From positions 133,661,784-133,725,783 of the forward strand of contig OY856186.1 of the NCBI GenBank assembly GCA_963693315.1: 64,000 bases of DNA, read 5' to 3'. Positions within the stretch are counted from its first letter, which is position 1; the number at the start of each line of letters is the position of its first letter. A program made the translations under genes and the position numbers. Below are positions 60,851 to 64,000 of this stretch, one piece after another. The notes below the pieces were generated by a model. That model was not told the DNA's origin. It saw only the letters and a program-made list of their open reading frames with translations, and did not search any database. The DNA is from Diogma glabrata (lineage: Eukaryota; Arthropoda; Insecta; Diptera; Cylindrotomidae).

Positions 60851-62579
60851 CGCCGCAAGCAAAATATTTTAAGAAAAGTTGTTTATTCTAAATTAAAATT
60901 ATTTATCTTCATTTTTATTTTCATAAATTTTAAAATAAAAATATGTGGAACAAGTAACCTTTGAAAAAATATTTATTATTTTTTTCAAATTCTATGACAA
61001 CAAATGATAACAACTATTTTAATTGGATAATGAAATTTTGAATTTGCGGGTTGCTTTGATAAAAAAATTTATTTTTCATAGAATTTAAACAAATACAAAT
61101 GCTTTTTACTTTTTTGGACGTAGCTATGACGACAAAATAAATAGTTGAAAAGTGATACTTTAAAGCCGCAAATCACAGTAATAAAGTAACACTTTAATAT
61201 ATAGGCGAATAAAAAAGATATTTTAACTAATTATTCTTAAAGACCAATTTTTACTGAATCTAAATTTGACAATTTAACTTATTAAAATTTATTTTTTCTT
61301 ATCCTAAGTTCTTAAAATATTGTTTTTATTTTTGAGAGGGAGAGAGATAAAGGGAATTAAAAATAAATAGACATTTCAAAAGGAACAAATAATATTGGCG
61401 CCTCGTCGCTCTAACCTTTTACCTTTTTAATCGTTTCAGCATGTTGTTACTTTTTGGGATTTTTTGTTTTTAGAGGTTATAGAAAAAAGGGATATTTAGT
61501 TAGTTATCTGTGACCGAATAGAGAATGTGGTCGATTTTTTACTCATGCGGTAAAACTTTGTACTGAAAATTCACGGCATATCCCATAAAAAACTCAATAA
61601 AAACCTAACAAATAAAGATACCATCAAGAACAGTATATCGTTGAAAAGGTAATTTGTTGACTTTAAAAAAAAAAAACAAAAAAATTAAAGGTAAGGTTTT
61701 GAGCCGAAGGGTGAAAATTTAATAAAACTCACATTTCGACCACCTTTCGTTAGACAACAATAAATTTTGAATAATTTATCTTAAATGGATGAATGAATTT
61801 TTCTTTCTTCTTATCTTTCAAATGAATTTAGTAATGATGCTATACACTCAAAATATCTCCATAGACTATTATTTTCATTACTGCGCTCTCATTTTATCAC
61901 AGGTATTATCATCAACAGGTAACAAAGTACGGTACTTGATTTGTCCATGCCTTTAAAATTAATTTCGGACAGGTATAAATGGATGAAAAGATAAATAATG
62001 TAAAAAGCATTCACAACCTCAAATACTTAATTTGTATCCTTAAAATAGTTAAATGGTTATTAAATTATTATAAAACAAGAACTCCGGCGGGTTGAGTTAA
62101 ATAGACGATTCACCGCATTGTTTAAAAAAAAATTGAAAAAAAAAACGGAAATTAAAATTTTGTAAAAATTTTATTTTTAAAACGAGAAATTATGTACCTA
62201 GGAAACTTTCGTTTTAGACTACGAACTAATTAAACATTTTTTTTCTGGAAAAAAGTGGTAAAAGTGAGGGTACCCCCAACGGCGCCATCTTTGAAATTTT
62301 TTTTTAAGTTTAACACACTTTTAAAAAATTATTAAAAAATTTTAAGTAATTTTTTTCATAAGTCCTATCAATTACCTTTCAAATGAGCTATAAATGACTT
62401 AAATCGGTTTAGTCAATCGTTAGCAATCGATATTCAAAGATACTCATGTTTCTCAAACCCCTAAACTTTGCCGCCACCCTGTGTCATCCCTAGAGCGAAA
62501 TTTCATTTTTTGAAAGAAATTGTATTTTTATTTTGTCATTGGCTATCTGTATATGAAATTATAGGGCGGTGAAGTGGTT

Positions 62580-62930
62580 TTAATTTTTTCTTGACTCTAA
62601 TGCTGCATCAGCTGTTTGGCCACAAAGTAAACACATGTTTTTTAAATCAAACCCTTCATTCCTTTTCTTACGAGGTTTCCTGGTTGATGATAAAGGTTGA
62701 TCTTCTTCTAAGTGTCGTTTCGATGCCGCAATGGAATTTTTACTGATGTACACTTTTCGACACTCAACATACACATTCACAGAAGTTAAAATATGTAAGA
62801 AGTCTATTTGACCATCATTTCAATCGATACTTGCATTTTTTCAGTTTTCAAGCCACACATCACATTAACAAAATCACCTTCTGCAAGTGGTTTCTCACAA
62901 ATAAAACACTAAATAAGCCATAATTTTCAA
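62580..62930 (-). pseudogene. N-terminus of another Cys-rich TE-type protein
   Basis: On the minus strand from about 62920: CFICEKPLAEGDFVNVMCGL, KTEKMQVSIE, then a stop. The frame resumes with VYVECRKVYISKNSIAASKR (62780 onward) and GFDLKNMCLLCGQTAD. The CxxC ... GLKT ... CRK.Y ... CxxCG pattern is one I recall from uncharacterised TE-related proteins in aphids and other invertebrates. It differs from the CCNPFG finger of elements B and C. It ends at 62580 next to the right arm of element C. Confidence 0.55.
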
Positions 62931-62939
62931 AATTTTACG

Positions 62940-63260
62940 TCCGTCGTTGCCGAGATCGGAAACGAGAATAAACGACAATTATTCAAAGTTCAAGGTAATA
63001 TTCACAGATATTCACGGTTGACCTTTCATTACAGTACGTATGGCTTAGCGCTATGTGTTTCCCATCTTCTATCGCAAAAGCGGTTGAGCGCATGACAAAA
63101 TGTTTCATATAAAATTGGTCACAAATTTTATGCTCTACAATTTGTGTTGTACATGTTAACGTCATTGGAGCAATGGAAACCGAGATAATCGCGAAAAAAT
63201 ATTTTTTATTACCTTTGACCTTGAATAACTTACGACGCAGACACGAGATTTCATGAGACT
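62940..63260. repeat. Imperfect inverted repeat around an open stretch
   Basis: ATTATTCAAAGTTCAAGGTAAT (62978-62999) is mirrored, with a few mismatches, by ATTACCTTTGACCTTGAATAACT (63209-63231). The 95-codon open frame across it (63270-62983, minus) has no motif I recognise. Confidence 0.5.
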
Positions 63261-63263
63261 TTT

Positions 63264-63329
63264 GAGGCAACTTTTAGAACGTCAAAATGAAGGTATGAGG
63301 CAACTTTTAGAACGTCAAAATAAAGGCTG
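63264..63329 (+). repeat. Tandem repeat, 33 bp x 2
   Basis: GAGGCAACTTTTAGAACGTC then AAAATGAAGG or AAAATAAAGG, starting at 63264 and 63297. In-frame period (11 codons). Confidence 0.9.
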
Positions 63330-63404
63330 GATTATTGGCAACTACATTTTTATTTTGTTTCAGCAAAGTTTTGTAAAAATTTGCTATTTACTTTTATTTT
63401 CTTT

Positions 63405-63655
63405 ATTCTATCATAAAATATTGGCCTATGTTATATTTAGTCAGTGATAGGATTTTTTGTTTAGTTATCCATTCTTTAACAAGAAATATAAAAAAAACAG
63501 AAAAAGGAATATATTCGTCCATCAACACCTTTGAACGTATGTTGTTGTGGGACCTTGGTCTTAAAAGGTTTTTAAGTGTTATTGTGACACATATTGTAAT
63601 GCCTACTACACAACACATTTTATTAAAAAAAATAAAAAAAAAAAAAATATACGAA
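63405..63655 (+). repeat. LINE-tail repeat with shared upstream head (second copy)
   Basis: The head (TAAAATATTGGCCTATG ... TTGTTTAGTTAT) and tail (CATCAACACC...GTTGTTGTGGGACCTTGG ... CACAACACATTTTATT plus A run) follow the same order as 26985-27225. The tail belongs to the LINE at 33375. Confidence 0.55.
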
Positions 63656-63698
63656 AATTCAGCTTGACCCCTTTTTTATGCTAAAATGACTGGACTAA

Positions 63699-63746
63699 AA
63701 ATCAGCTTCTGTTTTAAAACTTCTGTTTTAAAACGGAAGCTGATTT
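63699..63746. repeat. Short hairpin
   Basis: AAATCAGCTTCTGTTTTA is mirrored by TAAAACGGAAGCTGATTT with one mismatch and a short loop. Confidence 0.85.
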
Positions 63747-63827
63747 AGTGTTTTTCATAAAACTACTGATAATAAAATAATAATTATTAGCATTTCACAA
63801 TTTTACAAATTCAATAGTATAATAGTA

Positions 63828-64000
63828 CAGTAAAGCCTCGTAATTTACATAACGAGTAAAAAAATTACTCGCTTAACGACCGTAGTGCCCATAAAGAGAA
63901 GTCTCGGATTGTAAACAACAATTACCGTAAACATACAAATTAAAAAAAAAAATTTTAATGATTACTGAAAATAAAAGAAAAAGATTTTTACTGACCTCGT
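63828..64000 (+). mobile_element. Left end of a Tigger/pogo-like element, cut by window end
   Basis: Preceded by TA (63826-63827), the sequence starts CAGTAAAGCCTCGTAATTTA and goes on with AACGAG/CTCGCTTAACGACC words. The CAGTAAA.CCTCG start is typical of Tigger elements. The rest lies outside the window. Confidence 0.6.

Noticed and set aside
63264..63329. Possible CRISPR-like array from spaced repeats
   Set aside because: Only two adjacent 33 bp units with no spacers, and the window is eukaryotic.

Overview
This window looks like arthropod nuclear DNA, most likely insect. It is very AT-rich, contains long (TA)n tracts and two 200-base assembly gaps, and is packed with eukaryotic transposable elements. 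The protein types seen (Penelope-like elements, APE-type LINEs, hAT, pogo, a gypsy gag, and zinc-finger TE proteins of a kind I associate with aphids and Hydra) suggest a hemipteran-like insect, but the species cannot be fixed from the sequence. Only one stretch looks like a host gene: a terminal exon on the minus strand at 47934-48146, encoding a TPR-type C-terminus that resembles TTC8/BBS8. Everything to its right could be one TE-filled intron or intergenic DNA.

Layout. 1-2.3 kb: a partial dispersed repeat. 2.3-5.35 kb: two Penelope-like (PLE) copies head to head. 6.0-7.2 kb: a duplicated ~510 bp repeat. 7.8-10.5 kb: a decayed hAT transposase with GATATATATC-rich blocks and a diverged repeat array. 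12.15-15.59 kb: element A, with ~430 bp inverted ends, a C-terminal relic of a transposon-type protein, and a hAT MITE (8-bp TSD) that itself holds a second MITE. 15.8-21.2 kb: element B, with ~1.8 kb inverted arms and the N-terminal half of what appears to be the same protein family. 21.2-22.0 kb: a gap and 586 bp of (AT)n. 23.2-26.2 kb: a broken LINE copy split by a 2 kb insert. 26.4-28.6 kb: an arm fragment of element C interrupted by a dead pogo/Tigger element with a TA target duplication. 29.3-32.4 kb: an almost complete APE-type LINE. 33.4-35.8 kb: a related LINE on the minus strand. 36.5-36.94 kb: a 440 bp palindrome. 40.7-43.5 kb: a PLE with intact RT and GIY-YIG, cut off by (TA)n. 43.7-44.1 kb: a MITE. 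44.8-46.3 kb: a gypsy-type gag with a SAP domain. 47.9-48.1 kb: the host exon. 49.5-56.5 kb: a cluster of one PLE family with nested Helentron-like and hAT insertions. 56.6 kb: a third LINE remnant. 56.8-62.6 kb: element C (long inverted arms). 62.6-64 kb: another zinc-finger TE protein fragment, a LINE-tail repeat and the start of a Tigger-like element.

How the parts relate. The PLEs move by RT plus a GIY-YIG endonuclease. All three PLE families here carry hammerhead-ribozyme-like motifs in their 3' regions and sit head to head or in tandem. One LINE family has left a full body, a split body and several short poly(A) tails. Elements A, B and C have unrelated arms but appear to share one architecture (very long inverted repeats around one zinc-finger protein), and together they suggest a poorly described cut-and-paste superfamily. 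Almost every TE gene here is broken. The only long undisrupted TE reading frames are the two PLE frames (41.9-43.5 and 50.5-51.5 kb).
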